A DNA stretch of 56,667 nt from Alphaproteobacteria bacterium (GCA_029250225.1 JAQWUY010000022.1:1-56667), one strand, 5' to 3'. Positions 1-9,774 are shown, counted from the stretch's first letter. Numbers and translations are program-made. The notes: generated from the sequence alone by a model not told the origin.

Positions 1-45
1 TTTAGCTTGTTTTTCATCAATTTTATTTACATCTACATCAAACAT
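1..45 (-). CDS. ligA: Probable NAD-dependent DNA ligase, N-terminal 15 codons only
   Basis: An ATG at 45 on the minus strand opens a frame that runs off the left edge and reads MFDVDVNKIDEKQAK. It begins directly after the recN stop with no gap. Alphaproteobacterial NAD-dependent DNA ligases start with a short acidic stretch followed by an E-x-Q-A-K helix, and recN followed by ligA is a common order in this class, so ligA is the best guess. Only 15 residues are visible and no catalytic motif can be checked, so the call rests mainly on neighbourhood. Confidence 0.5.
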   Translation of the reverse strand, partial: MFDVDVNKIDEKQAK

Positions 46-1722
46 TTAAACACCCATTAAAGATTTTGCATTTTGTTTAGACTCATCAGTGATTTTATCA
101 CTTGATAACATTCGTGCAATTTCATCGATTCTTGTATTTTTATCAAGCGATTTTATTTCTGTATAAGTTGAGCTTTCATCACTTGTCTTTTTAATGAAAA
201 AATGATTATTTGCAATACCTGCAACCTGAGGTGAGTGAGTTATAACAATTACTTGATGTGTTTGTGCTAGATTTTTTAAACGCATACCTATGCTGTGGGC
301 TGATGAACCACCAACACCTGAATCAACTTCATCAAACAGTAGTGTACAAGCCGTATTTTTTTCCGCTAGGGCAACATTAATTGCTAGCAACATTCTTGAT
401 AATTCACCTCCTGATGCGGATTTATGAATTGGTGAAAAATCCATACCAATATTTGTTTTTGCCATAAAATTTATTGTATTAAGTCCACTCGGTTTTGCTG
501 TATTTAAATCAATATTTTTTTCTGTTTTAACATTTATTAAAAACTCAGCCCCATTTAAAGCAACAGTTGGTAATTCACGATTTACTCTGCTTGATAATAT
601 TTGTGCATTTTCAACTCTAATATTTGATAATTCTTTTGCATATTCGAGATATTTATTTTTAGCTAGCTCTAAATTTTGTTTTAATTGCAATATTTCCCCA
701 GAATTATCTTGTAATAAGTTTGCTTGTATTTGTAAATTATATTCTATATTTATTAAATCATCAACACTACAACGGTGTTTTTTTGCAAGGTCCGATAACA
801 TATACAATCTATCTTCTACGACCTGTAAACAATGTGCAGATTCTTGTAATTTCTCTGCTTCTTCTTGAATTAATGATTTTATTTCAAGTGCTTCTGTGCT
901 GATAAAATCTATCTTTTTAATGATATTTTGTAATTCTTCACCACCAACAGAGCTTATCTTTTCAAGCTGTTTTTCTGCTTTTATGATTAAACTTTCAATT
1001 CCTTGATCTGAATTTAAAAGATTATAACTCTCGTTATAAGATTGTAACAATTTATCGGCATTTTTTAATTTGTTTTTATATTCTAGTAATTCTTGTTCTT
1101 CGTTTTCTTTTAATTCAGCATTTTTTAATTCTTCTAGACAATGAATTATATATTCTTCGTCTTGCTTTATTTTATTGTACTGATTTATAGTTTCTTGGTA
1201 TATATCTTGGGATTTTTTCCAATTATAATATGCTTCGGCTGTTTTTTGCTTTAACATACTATTTAAACAATAATTATCCAAAATATCCATATGTCGTTTA
1301 GGTGATAATAACCCGTGTTGCTCAAATTGACCCTGTACATCAACCAATAACTCACCAATATTTCGTAAGTTTTTCACATTAACAGGTTGCCCATTTATAT
1401 AACAGCGGGATTTACCATCATTAGTAATAATTCGCTTTAATATCAATGGTTCGTTATTTTGAAATTCAATGTCATATTCATTTAAAATATTAAAAACAGG
1501 GTGCTGTGTATCTAGTTCGAATTCTGCACTTATAGTAGCTTTTTCTGTGCCACGGCGTACTAGTGTGCTGTCACCACGCCCACCAATTACCAAGCCAATT
1601 GCATCAAGCAATATTGTTTTACCAGCCCCAGTTTCACCTGTTAATGCGGTTAAACCATTATTGATGTTTATTTTAGTTTTTTCTACTAATACGATATTAT
1701 TTATGTTTAGTGATGTTATCAT
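46..1722 (-). CDS. recN: DNA repair protein RecN
   Basis: RecN is an SMC-like ATPase that acts early in recombinational repair of double-strand breaks. The 558-residue product has the expected layout: Walker A GETGAGKT at residues 29-36, a long central helical region rich in Glu, Lys and Leu (roughly 160-380) that would form the coiled coil, then the ABC signature SGGELSR near residue 437 and Walker B LLFDEVDSGVGG near 460. Length is normal for the family (about 550). The ATG at 1722 follows the bamD stop by 18 bases; the possible ribosome site (GAGTGGTG) is weak. It lies between bamD and the probable ligA on one transcript. No missing motif was seen. Confidence 0.95.
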   Translation of the reverse strand: MITSLNINNIVLVEKTKININNGLTALTGETGAGKTILLDAIGLVIGGRGDSTLVRRGTEKATISAEFELDTQHPVFNILNEYDIEFQNNEPLILKRIITNDGKSRCYINGQPVNVKNLRNIGELLVDVQGQFEQHGLLSPKRHMDILDNYCLNSMLKQKTAEAYYNWKKSQDIYQETINQYNKIKQDEEYIIHCLEELKNAELKENEEQELLEYKNKLKNADKLLQSYNESYNLLNSDQGIESLIIKAEKQLEKISSVGGEELQNIIKKIDFISTEALEIKSLIQEEAEKLQESAHCLQVVEDRLYMLSDLAKKHRCSVDDLINIEYNLQIQANLLQDNSGEILQLKQNLELAKNKYLEYAKELSNIRVENAQILSSRVNRELPTVALNGAEFLINVKTEKNIDLNTAKPSGLNTINFMAKTNIGMDFSPIHKSASGGELSRMLLAINVALAEKNTACTLLFDEVDSGVGGSSAHSIGMRLKNLAQTHQVIVITHSPQVAGIANNHFFIKKTSDESSTYTEIKSLDKNTRIDEIARMLSSDKITDESKQNAKSLMGV

Positions 1723-1740
1723 ACAACACCACTCAAAATA

Positions 1741-2511
1741 TTATTTTTTGTATTTTTGTAATAAATTGTAAGCATATTTATACCACTTATTATTAGGGTG
1801 GTTATGTCCTAATATAGTACCGTTTGCATATGCTTGGTCATATAAACCAAGTGCAAGGTATGTCTCAACTAATCTAGCTAGAGCCTCTGGTGTTTGTGAT
1901 GTTTCAGAATATAGTTTTACCACATTGTTAAATCTTGCTATTGCGGCTTGGTATTCACTATTTTTTTGATAAAATCTACCAACACTTAATTCTTTACCAG
2001 CAAGATGGTCATATGCTAGATCTAGTTTATATTTAGCATTTATAGCATATTTTGTGTTTGGATATGTTAGTATAATATCGTTTAATGCTTCAAGTGCTTT
2101 ATTTGTATTTCCTTGATCTCGTCCAATATCAGAGATTTGTTCATAATAACTTAATGCACGAATATAAGTAATTTTTGGTGCAAGTTTGTGATTTGGGTTG
2201 TATGAAAGGAAGTTTCCTGCAAATAGAATTGCATCTGAATATTCTAGGTATGAATAAGAAAAGAAAGCAGCTTCTGCGATTGCTTTTTTGGCATATTCAG
2301 ATTGTGGATGTTGTCTTTCAACTTCTTCAAATGCTTTTATTACATCTGTGTAATCGGCATCATTATTGCGTAAATTTATAGCTGTTTCGTATAATTCTTG
2401 TGCTGGTCTTTCAACTTGTTTTTCAGGTTCGCCGTTACCACAAGCAGTAATAACAACACTTAGTAACATTACACATAACAATTTATATAATTTTTTCAAC
2501 ATTTTAAACAT
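1741..2511 (-). CDS. bamD: Outer membrane assembly lipoprotein BamD
   Basis: BamD (ComL) is the essential periplasmic TPR lipoprotein of the BAM complex that folds beta-barrel proteins into the outer membrane. The 256-residue product starts with a basic, hydrophobic signal peptide ending in a lipobox, VITAC, so Cys24 would be lipidated. The mature part is made of TPR helices, including the typical segments HPQSEYAKKAIAEAAFFSY and YPNTKYAINAKYKLDLAYDH. In many alphaproteobacteria bamD sits between lpxC and recN; here recN follows as expected but the upstream gene is cysS, so the lpxC link is broken. An alternative in-frame ATG lies three codons downstream. Function is well supported by fold, length and context. 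Confidence 0.93.
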   Translation of the reverse strand: MFKMLKKLYKLLCVMLLSVVITACGNGEPEKQVERPAQELYETAINLRNNDADYTDVIKAFEEVERQHPQSEYAKKAIAEAAFFSYSYLEYSDAILFAGNFLSYNPNHKLAPKITYIRALSYYEQISDIGRDQGNTNKALEALNDIILTYPNTKYAINAKYKLDLAYDHLAGKELSVGRFYQKNSEYQAAIARFNNVVKLYSETSQTPEALARLVETYLALGLYDQAYANGTILGHNHPNNKWYKYAYNLLQKYKK

Positions 2512-2570
2512 CCAATTTTATTATAATTTTAACAAGAGAAATAATAACATTTTAAGCTCTAAAATACAAA

Positions 2571-3878
2571 TCAAATTTTATTTATTTCATAGCCATTGGG
2601 TGTATCTTTTATTTCGTACCCTAGTTGTTTTATTTTATTTCTAATCTTATCGGATTCTGCAAAGTTTTTTTCAATTTTAGCTTGGTTTCTTTTTTCTGCT
2701 AATTCTTTAATTTCTTGAGGTATTTGACTTTTATCAGAATTTTTTATATCAAAGCCTAATAATTCAATAGATTTTAATAATTTACCAATTTGATTTTCTT
2801 TTTGATATTTCCACATTATTGAAATAGCAAGTGGAGTATTTAAATCATCGCAAAGTGCATTTTTAAATTCATCTATATTTTCATCTTGTTTTTCATTTTT
2901 ATTTTTATTAATAAAATCAGATAATTTATTTATTAAGTTTTCAGCTTCAATTAGTTTTGACTTCGTAAAATCAAGCGGTTTGCGGTAATGGGTTGATAAT
3001 AAAACTAATCTAATTGCATTGCCCGAAAATTCATTTAGCAATTCATTAATAGTGTAAAAATTACCAAGAGATTTTGACATTTTTTGTCCTTCACTCATTA
3101 AAAATCCATTGTGCATCCAGTAATTTGCAAATTTATCTGATTTATTTGCACAACAAGATTGAGCTATTTCGTTTTGGTGGTGCGGAAATATTAAATCAAG
3201 ACCGCCACCGTGAATATCAAAATTTTCACCTAAATGTTTTTTAACCATTGCAGAACATTCAATATGCCACCCAGGGCGACCTTTACCCCAAGGACTATCC
3301 CAACTTGGTTCATCATCGCTTGATGGTTTCCAAAGCACAAAATCGGCAGGGTCTTGTTTATAATCGGCTACTTCAACTCTTGCCCCGTGTTCTTGTTCGT
3401 CATAACTTTTGTTAGCAAATTTACCGTATTTATCCCAAGATTTTACACGGAATAATACATGTTTTTTCGCCTCGTACGCATTTTTATTTTCAATCAGCTG
3501 TTGAATCATTTCAATCATTTCATCAATATGTTCAGTTGCGCGAGGTTCTATGTCCGGCTTGATTGCATTTAAATCTTTATAGTCTTTAATGAATTGATTT
3601 TCAGTTCTTTTTGTTAGTTCAAAAATTGTTTCATTATTTTGTAATGCTTTTGAATTAATTTTATCATCTATGTCTGTTATGTTACGAACATATTTAACAC
3701 TTGGATAAATACTTGATAATAATCTATATAAAACATCAAATACAATAATAGGGCGGGCATTACCAATATGTATATAATCATATACAGTTGGCCCACAAAC
3801 ATACATTGTTACTTCATCTTTATTTATAGGTATAAAATCAATTTTCTTATTTTTTGCAGTATTAAAAATTTTTAACAT
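2571..3878 (-). CDS. cysS: Cysteinyl-tRNA synthetase
   Basis: Charges tRNA-Cys with cysteine in the cytoplasm. Class I signatures are visible: HIGN at residues 37-40 and KMSKS at about 266-270. The zinc site that selects the cysteine thiol can be traced: Cys28 in MYVCGPTVYDY, the Cys of GWHIECSAM, and the His of HHQNEIAQS. At 435 residues it is somewhat short for bacterial CysRS (about 460), the reduction being in the C-terminal tRNA-binding part. It starts five bases after the gltX stop and is presumably in one operon with gltX and nadE. Confidence 0.96.
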   Translation of the reverse strand: MLKIFNTAKNKKIDFIPINKDEVTMYVCGPTVYDYIHIGNARPIIVFDVLYRLLSSIYPSVKYVRNITDIDDKINSKALQNNETIFELTKRTENQFIKDYKDLNAIKPDIEPRATEHIDEMIEMIQQLIENKNAYEAKKHVLFRVKSWDKYGKFANKSYDEQEHGARVEVADYKQDPADFVLWKPSSDDEPSWDSPWGKGRPGWHIECSAMVKKHLGENFDIHGGGLDLIFPHHQNEIAQSCCANKSDKFANYWMHNGFLMSEGQKMSKSLGNFYTINELLNEFSGNAIRLVLLSTHYRKPLDFTKSKLIEAENLINKLSDFINKNKNEKQDENIDEFKNALCDDLNTPLAISIMWKYQKENQIGKLLKSIELLGFDIKNSDKSQIPQEIKELAEKRNQAKIEKNFAESDKIRNKIKQLGYEIKDTPNGYEINKI

Positions 3879-3883
3879 ATATT

Positions 3884-5197
3884 TTATGACAGCCTTTTTA
3901 TAATTTTTTCTCGCCCAATTAAAGGTAATAATAAACCAATTTCTGGGCCTTGTTTTTGTCCCGTAATAGCAAGGCGTAAAGGCATAAATAAATCTTTACC
4001 TTTTCTACCTGTTTCAGCTTTAATAATATTAGTCCAATTTTTCCAAGAATCTTTTTTTATTTCTCCATCCGGTAATAAAGATAGTGCCGTTTTGATAAAA
4101 TCAGGTTCTTCAATCACAGTTTTAATATCCTTGTTAATCACATCCAACCATAGGTTTGCCTGTGATAATTTTGAAATATTGCTTTTTATTATTTCCCAAA
4201 CTTCAACATTTGCTTGTTTAGGTAACCTATCTTTAACTATATCAAAATCCATATTATTAATAAACTTTGAATTTAGTTTTTCTAGTTCTTCAATATCAAA
4301 TTTCGGCATTGAGCGACTGTAATTATCCATATCAAATTCATTAATTAATTGCTCCATAGTTTCACTACCATCAGCATTAAAATTAGTCCCCAATCTAGCA
4401 AGTGCTGATAATAATGTAATTGGCTCAATTTCATTTTCTCTTAAAGATGAAATAGCCCCGTTACCTAGTCTTTTAGACATTTTATCACCATCTTTTCCAG
4501 AAATTAAAGGTAGATGCCCAAATTCAGGAATATGGCTTTCTAATGCTTTGAATATTTGTATTTGCACGGCTGTGTTGGTTGCGTGGTCGTCACCCCTTAC
4601 GATATGTGTTATTTTTTCATCCATATCATCAACTACTGTTGTTAAGGTAAATAGGGGTCTGCCATCTTCTCGTACAAGGACTGGGTCTGATAAGTGTTCA
4701 GCTTCGAATTTTGTTTCACCCCTTGATAGGTCATTCCAAGACATAGATTCCTCGTTTAACAGAAAACGCCAATGTGGTTTAATACCTTTTTTTTGTTTTT
4801 CCTGTTTTTCTTGTTCTGATAATTTTAAAGAGGCACGGTCATATACAGGCGGTTTTCCTGACGCAATTTGATTTTTTCTTTTTAATGATAATTCTTCTGG
4901 TGTTTCATAACAATCATAGACTCTTCCCATATCTTTTAATCGTTGTAAAACTTCGTTGTATCTATCCATTCGATCTGATTGTTTAAATGTATGGTCGTGC
5001 TTTAATCCCAACCATTCTAAGTCTTTTAATAATCCATCAGCAAATTCTTGTGTGCTTCGCTCAGAATCTGTATCGTCAAGGCGAAGTATAAAATCGCCAT
5101 TATTCTTTTTTGCAATCAAGTAGTTGAATAATGCAATTCTTGTATTACCGATATGTAATTTCCCAGTTGGCGATGGTGCAAATCTTACTCTTGTCAT
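3884..5197 (-). CDS. gltX: Glutamyl-tRNA synthetase
   Basis: Class I aminoacyl-tRNA synthetase of the Glu/Gln subfamily. FAPSPTGKLHIGNTR near the N-terminus carries the HIGH-type motif (HIGN, 15-18) and KMSKRLGNG carries the KMSKS-type motif (about 239-243). WRFLLNEE, the VREDGRP.FTLTTVVDD loop and the HIVRGDDHATNT segment are typical of bacterial GluRS. Length is 437, at the short end of the family. The cysteine-rich zinc motif of the E. coli enzyme is not present; only one Cys is seen in the corresponding region. Many alphaproteobacteria have two GltX paralogues, one of which may be the tRNA-Gln-charging form, and I cannot tell which this is. Its ATG shares one base with the nadE stop (TAATG), so translation is probably coupled. 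Confidence 0.93.
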   Translation of the reverse strand: MTRVRFAPSPTGKLHIGNTRIALFNYLIAKKNNGDFILRLDDTDSERSTQEFADGLLKDLEWLGLKHDHTFKQSDRMDRYNEVLQRLKDMGRVYDCYETPEELSLKRKNQIASGKPPVYDRASLKLSEQEKQEKQKKGIKPHWRFLLNEESMSWNDLSRGETKFEAEHLSDPVLVREDGRPLFTLTTVVDDMDEKITHIVRGDDHATNTAVQIQIFKALESHIPEFGHLPLISGKDGDKMSKRLGNGAISSLRENEIEPITLLSALARLGTNFNADGSETMEQLINEFDMDNYSRSMPKFDIEELEKLNSKFINNMDFDIVKDRLPKQANVEVWEIIKSNISKLSQANLWLDVINKDIKTVIEEPDFIKTALSLLPDGEIKKDSWKNWTNIIKAETGRKGKDLFMPLRLAITGQKQGPEIGLLLPLIGREKIIKRLS

Positions 5198-6843
5198 TAT
5201 TTATCCTTTTTAAGTTCGTGCCATATAAAATCGTTACTTATAGGGTATAGTCTATCATAATCGAAATCACAACTAGTTAATTTTAAACCGACTGCTGATT
5301 GCTTTCTTTTATATTCTGCTATGTGTAACAATTTCCAAATTTTTTCTACTGTATCTTTATCAAAACCTAATTTAATAGTTTGTTTAACACTTTTTCTTTC
5401 TTCGATAAAACATTTTAATATTTCGTCTAGAATTTCATATTCCGGCAAATTATCTTGGTCAGTTTGATTTTCCCTTAATTCTGCACTCGGAGCCTTTGAT
5501 ATTATGTTCTTTGGTATTATTTCTTTATCTTTATTTCGCCATTTACATATTTTAAATATATCAGTTTTATAAATATCTTTTACAACATTAAAGCCACCAC
5601 ACATATCACCGTATAAAGTTGCATAACCAACAGCATTTTCTGATTTATTTCCTGTTGTTAAGGCTAAATAACCAAATTTATTTGATATAGACATAATAAT
5701 ATTACCACGAATTCGCGCTTGTATGTTTTCTTCTGTGGCATCTGCTTGTGTACCTTGCATTAGATTTTTAAAGCTTTTTTCAAATACATTTACCATAGGC
5801 TCAATATCTATAACTTCGTTGGTAACGCCTAGATTTTTAATTAATTCGTTTGCATCATCTAGTGAATCTTTTGATGTATATCGGCTTGGCATCATTATTG
5901 TGTGAACTTTTTCTGCTCCTAGTGCATCAACAGCTATTGTTGCGGTTATTGCACTATCTATTCCACCTGATAGACCCAAGACAATACCATTAAACCTATT
6001 TTTATCAACATATTGTTTTAATCCAAAACAACACGCTTCCCAAATTGTTGGGCAAAAATTATCTTCGTCTTCGGGTATTTCTTTATTTTCATCTGATGAT
6101 AATACACCGTTATCATAATTAATAATTGTATTTTTAGTTTTAAATTGTGGTAGTTGCATAGCTAGACTTCCATCTGGATTATATGCAAAAGAACCACCTT
6201 CATTTAATACACCATCATATGCACCGGCATCGTTCATATAAATAAATGGAATTTTTATTTTTGTTGCAAGTGATTTAACCACATTATGTCTTTTTGATAA
6301 TTTACCATAATAATAAGGAGATGCATTTATTGAAATTACTAATTCTGAATCTTGTATAATATCTATACAGTTTTGTTCGCTCCAAATATCATGGCAAATT
6401 GGCATCGATATTTTCACCCCATTTATTGTAAATGGTTTTTTTGGTAGACCTGTGTCAAATTGGCGAGAGTCAATACAAGCACTTTCATTAGCAAGTCTTC
6501 TTTTGTGTGTCATATGCACGACTTTTCCATCTATCATCACAATTGCTGAATTTAGCGGTAATTCTGTTTTTGATTTTGTTGCTGAACCTATAATAATAGC
6601 AGTTTTACTGTTTTTTGTAAGTTCTGCAATATCGTTTATTTTTTCCATACAAGCATCTATAAAGTGTTTTGATTGGAATAAATCAAAAGCATAATATCCG
6701 TGTATTGTACCTTCGGCAAACACCGCTATATCACAATTATTTTGAGTTGCATACTCATACGATTTTTTTATTGTTTCGTAATTTTTGTCAAAATTACCGA
6801 CATAAGGACTTGTTTGGCAAATAGCAATTTTTAATTTAGTCAT
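5197..6843 (-). CDS. nadE: Glutamine-dependent NAD+ synthetase
   Basis: Converts deamido-NAD+ to NAD+ using glutamine and ATP. The 548-residue protein has two domains. The N-terminal nitrilase-type glutaminase carries the catalytic triad candidates Glu44 (FAEG), Lys114 (HKRRL) and Cys150 (MPICHDIW). The C-terminal N-type ATP pyrophosphatase domain carries the P-loop SGGIDS at 292-297, and GNKSENAVGY, typical of the family, further on. Having the glutaminase domain means the cell can use glutamine rather than depend on free ammonia. Its stop overlaps the gltX start by one base and it lies 12 bases after the DAHP synthase gene, so a polycistronic message is likely. Confidence 0.96.
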   Translation of the reverse strand: MTKLKIAICQTSPYVGNFDKNYETIKKSYEYATQNNCDIAVFAEGTIHGYYAFDLFQSKHFIDACMEKINDIAELTKNSKTAIIIGSATKSKTELPLNSAIVMIDGKVVHMTHKRRLANESACIDSRQFDTGLPKKPFTINGVKISMPICHDIWSEQNCIDIIQDSELVISINASPYYYGKLSKRHNVVKSLATKIKIPFIYMNDAGAYDGVLNEGGSFAYNPDGSLAMQLPQFKTKNTIINYDNGVLSSDENKEIPEDEDNFCPTIWEACCFGLKQYVDKNRFNGIVLGLSGGIDSAITATIAVDALGAEKVHTIMMPSRYTSKDSLDDANELIKNLGVTNEVIDIEPMVNVFEKSFKNLMQGTQADATEENIQARIRGNIIMSISNKFGYLALTTGNKSENAVGYATLYGDMCGGFNVVKDIYKTDIFKICKWRNKDKEIIPKNIISKAPSAELRENQTDQDNLPEYEILDEILKCFIEERKSVKQTIKLGFDKDTVEKIWKLLHIAEYKRKQSAVGLKLTSCDFDYDRLYPISNDFIWHELKKDK

Positions 6844-6855
6844 TTTCTACTCTTT

Positions 6856-8208
6856 TTAAGATTTATTTTTTTTTATTTTATCAGCAATTAGAAATGATAT
6901 TTCTAATGCTTGTTCTGCATTTAACCTTGGATCACAAAAAGTATAATATCGATCTGATAAATCTTGTTCTGTTATACCAATTGCTCCGCCGGTGCATTCT
7001 GTCACATTTTTCCCAGTCATTTCAAGATGAACTCCACCAGCATAGGTTCCCTCGGCTTTATGTATATCAAAGAATGTTTCAATTTCTTTCCAAATACTTT
7101 CTAATTTTCTTGTTCTATATCCGGTTGATGATTTTATGGTATTTCCGTGCATAGGATCGGAAGACCATATTACATTACGACCTTCGCTTTTTACTTTACG
7201 AATTAAACTAGGTAATTTTTCCGATATATTATCTGCACCCATTCGTATAATTAGCGTTAGACGACCTTCTTCGTTATGTGGGTTTAGTATATCACACATT
7301 TCTATAACTTCGTCACTTGTTATATTTGCCCCACATTTTACACCGATTGGATTTTCAATCCCACGGAAAAATTCAGCGTGTGCCATATTGGGTTTTCTTG
7401 TTCTTTCGCCAATCCATAACATATGAGCCGATGTATTGTACCATTTACCTGTTACACTGTCTTTGCGAGTAAGAGCTTCTTCGTAGCCTAATAATAATGC
7501 TTCGTGTGATGTATATAAATCAGTTTCTCTTATTTGTTTTACATGTTCAGATGTAATGCCACACGATTGCATAAAATTTAATGTATCGTCAATTTGTGAG
7601 GCTAGCTTAGAGAATTTTTCACCAGCTTTACTATCTTTTACGAAATCTTGTGTCCAAGCGTGGATTTTGTGTAAATCAGCAAAACCACCTTGTGCAAATG
7701 CTCGTAACAAGTTTAATGTAGATGCTGATTGATTGTATGCACGAACCATACGCATAGGGTTTGGCATTCTTTTTTCTGCTTTAAAATCCGCACTATTAAT
7801 TATATCACCACGATAAGATGGTAATTCCATATCGTTTATTACTTGTGTATCAGATGAGCGAGGTTTTGCAAATTGCCCAGCCATACGCGCAATTTTTACC
7901 ACTGGCATAGAACCGGCAAAAGTTAAGATAATTGACATTTGTAAGATTATTTTAAAATTATCTTTTACATTATTGGCAGAAAAATCTCGGAAAGATTCAG
8001 CACAATCACCACCTTGTAATAAAAATGCTTCTCCGCGACAAACTTTTGCTAGGTGCTTTTTCAGATTCCTTGCTTCACCGGCAAATATAAGTGGAGCTTG
8101 TTTAGCAATGATTTGTTCTGCTTTTACAAGTAATTCTTGATTTGGGTATTTTGGTATTTGTAAAGCTTGTTTTTCCCGCCAAGAATTAGGAGCCCAGCCG
8201 TTTGTCAT
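6856..8208 (-). CDS. Class II (plant-type) DAHP synthase
   Basis: 3-Deoxy-D-arabino-heptulosonate 7-phosphate synthase condenses phosphoenolpyruvate and erythrose 4-phosphate, the first step of the shikimate pathway. The 450-residue product matches the class II type: N-terminal SWREKQALQIPKYPN, the RGEAFLLQGGDCAESF segment containing the metal-binding Cys, then RMAGQFAKPRS, and near the end GGVHLEMTGKNVTECTGG. Class II enzymes are monofunctional and unrelated in sequence to E. coli AroF, AroG and AroH. The p-aminobenzoate genes about 1.7 kb away use the same pathway's end product, chorismate. The upstream gene gor is separated by 90 bases, so a separate promoter is possible. Confidence 0.94.
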   Translation of the reverse strand: MTNGWAPNSWREKQALQIPKYPNQELLVKAEQIIAKQAPLIFAGEARNLKKHLAKVCRGEAFLLQGGDCAESFRDFSANNVKDNFKIILQMSIILTFAGSMPVVKIARMAGQFAKPRSSDTQVINDMELPSYRGDIINSADFKAEKRMPNPMRMVRAYNQSASTLNLLRAFAQGGFADLHKIHAWTQDFVKDSKAGEKFSKLASQIDDTLNFMQSCGITSEHVKQIRETDLYTSHEALLLGYEEALTRKDSVTGKWYNTSAHMLWIGERTRKPNMAHAEFFRGIENPIGVKCGANITSDEVIEMCDILNPHNEEGRLTLIIRMGADNISEKLPSLIRKVKSEGRNVIWSSDPMHGNTIKSSTGYRTRKLESIWKEIETFFDIHKAEGTYAGGVHLEMTGKNVTECTGGAIGITEQDLSDRYYTFCDPRLNAEQALEISFLIADKIKKNKS

Positions 8209-8298
8209 TGTTCACTATCCTTAGATTGTTATTGATACTGAACAATAATAATCAAAAAAATATAAAAAATAAACAAAATTCTTTATTTAGTTAAGTAT

Positions 8299-9639
8299 TT
8301 ATGAAGGTGTACGCATAGTAACAAATTCTTCGGCGGATGTTGGGTGTATACCAATTGTGTTATCAAAGTCTGATTTTTTTAATCCAGCTTTTACAGCGAT
8401 TGCCATTCCTTGAATTATTTCGCTAGCATCATCACCAATCATATGCACACCTAGTACTTTTTGAGTATTTTTATCAACGATTAATTTTACAAATGAACGA
8501 CAATTTGACCCAGAAATTGTGTTTTTCATAGGTTTGAAATTTGATTTATAAATATCAAATTTATATCCTTGTTCAGTTGCTTGTTCTTGACTTAAACCCA
8601 CGGTTGCCATATTGGGATAGCAAAATATAGCCGTTGGAATATTTTCATAATCCATTTTCTTTGTTTTATCGCCGTAAACACGGTTTAGGAAAGTCATCGC
8701 TTCACTTAGTGCAACAGGAGTTAATTGCATTTTATCTATAACATCACCTAATGCATAAATAGATGGTATGTTTGTTTGGAAATCATCATTAACTTTAATT
8801 GCTCCGTTTCTGGTTTTAACGCCAACTTGTTGTAGGCCTAATTTATCAGTGTATGGTTTGCGACCAGTTGCATACATTACTAGTTCGGCCGAAAAATCTT
8901 TTTTATCTGTGTGGCAAATTGTTTTATTATTTTTTTTGCTAAGTTTTTTGATATCTGTATTGTAAATAATTTCAATACCTAGTTCTTGCATTTGATTACT
9001 AACAAAATCAACAGTTTCATTATCAAATTCTCTTAATATTCTATCGCCTCGTAATAATAATTTTGTTTTTGCACCTAAATTATTAAAAATACTCGCAAAT
9101 TCTACGGCTATGTATCCGCCACCTACAATAATTACTTCATTTGGCAATTTATCTAAGTAAAATGCATCAAAAGATGTTTTTGCATGCTCAATTCCACTTG
9201 TATCAGGCAAACTAGTGGTTGCACCGGCGCTAATTAATATTCGTTCTGCGGTATAGTTTTTATTATTAATACGGACTGTATTTTTGTCAACAAAAGTTGC
9301 ATATCCATTTATTATATCAACCCCTGCATTTTTTAGCATATTTTCATATACATTATTTAATCTTTTTATTTCTTTGTCTTTGTTTTTACGCAAAATTTTC
9401 CAATCAAAAGATTGATTTTTGTAATTCCAGCCATATCCTTTCGCATCTTCTAATGAGTGTGCAAAATCACCAGCATAAGTAAATAATTTCTTTGGGACAC
9501 AGCCAACATTTACACAAGTTCCCCCCATCATATTGTCTTCTACAATGGCTACTTTTAAACCTAGGTCAGATGATGCCATTCTAGAAGCCCTTACACCACC
9601 AGAACCAGCACCGATAACAAGTAAATCATAGTCGTACAT
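8299..9639 (-). CDS. gor: Glutathione-disulfide reductase
   Basis: FAD/NADPH-dependent reduction of oxidised glutathione in the cytoplasm. The 446-residue protein has the N-terminal FAD Rossmann motif GAGSGG (10-15), the redox-active disulfide pair in GGTCVNVGCVPKKL (Cys42 and Cys47), a second nucleotide-binding motif VIVGGGYIAVEF around 170, YALGDV, and the C-terminal dimer-interface segment IGIHPTSAEEF with the catalytic His. The GCVPKK and GIHPT forms favour glutathione reductase over dihydrolipoamide dehydrogenase, although trypanothione-reductase-like specificity cannot be excluded. A ribosome site AAGG precedes the ATG. It is transcribed divergently from the small ORF/pabB unit, with a 135-base spacer that holds a nested inverted repeat. 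Confidence 0.93.
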   Translation of the reverse strand: MYDYDLLVIGAGSGGVRASRMASSDLGLKVAIVEDNMMGGTCVNVGCVPKKLFTYAGDFAHSLEDAKGYGWNYKNQSFDWKILRKNKDKEIKRLNNVYENMLKNAGVDIINGYATFVDKNTVRINNKNYTAERILISAGATTSLPDTSGIEHAKTSFDAFYLDKLPNEVIIVGGGYIAVEFASIFNNLGAKTKLLLRGDRILREFDNETVDFVSNQMQELGIEIIYNTDIKKLSKKNNKTICHTDKKDFSAELVMYATGRKPYTDKLGLQQVGVKTRNGAIKVNDDFQTNIPSIYALGDVIDKMQLTPVALSEAMTFLNRVYGDKTKKMDYENIPTAIFCYPNMATVGLSQEQATEQGYKFDIYKSNFKPMKNTISGSNCRSFVKLIVDKNTQKVLGVHMIGDDASEIIQGMAIAVKAGLKKSDFDNTIGIHPTSAEEFVTMRTPS

Positions 9640-9684
9640 ATTTATTACCTTTTTTATTTAATAATTATATTAATTTATTTGCCA

Positions 9685-9766
9685 TAACTCTTTAAATTAC
9701 TTGCATACTTTATAATTTGAGAGTAATTATTATATTATATTTTGTAGTTGTTAAAGTAAAGAGTTA
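9685..9766. repeat. Nested inverted repeat in the gor / small ORF intergenic spacer
   Basis: Perfect 10-base arms TAACTCTTTA (9685-9694) and TAAAGAGTTA (9757-9766) are 62 bases apart. Inside them lies a second pair, AATTAC (9695-9700) and GTAATT (9723-9728), with the first inner arm touching the first outer arm. The repeat sits between divergent gor and the pab unit, so it could be a pair of operator half-sites or a leader structure. No clear -35/-10 pair could be fixed inside it. Confidence 0.5.
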
Positions 9767-9774
9767 AAAAAATA

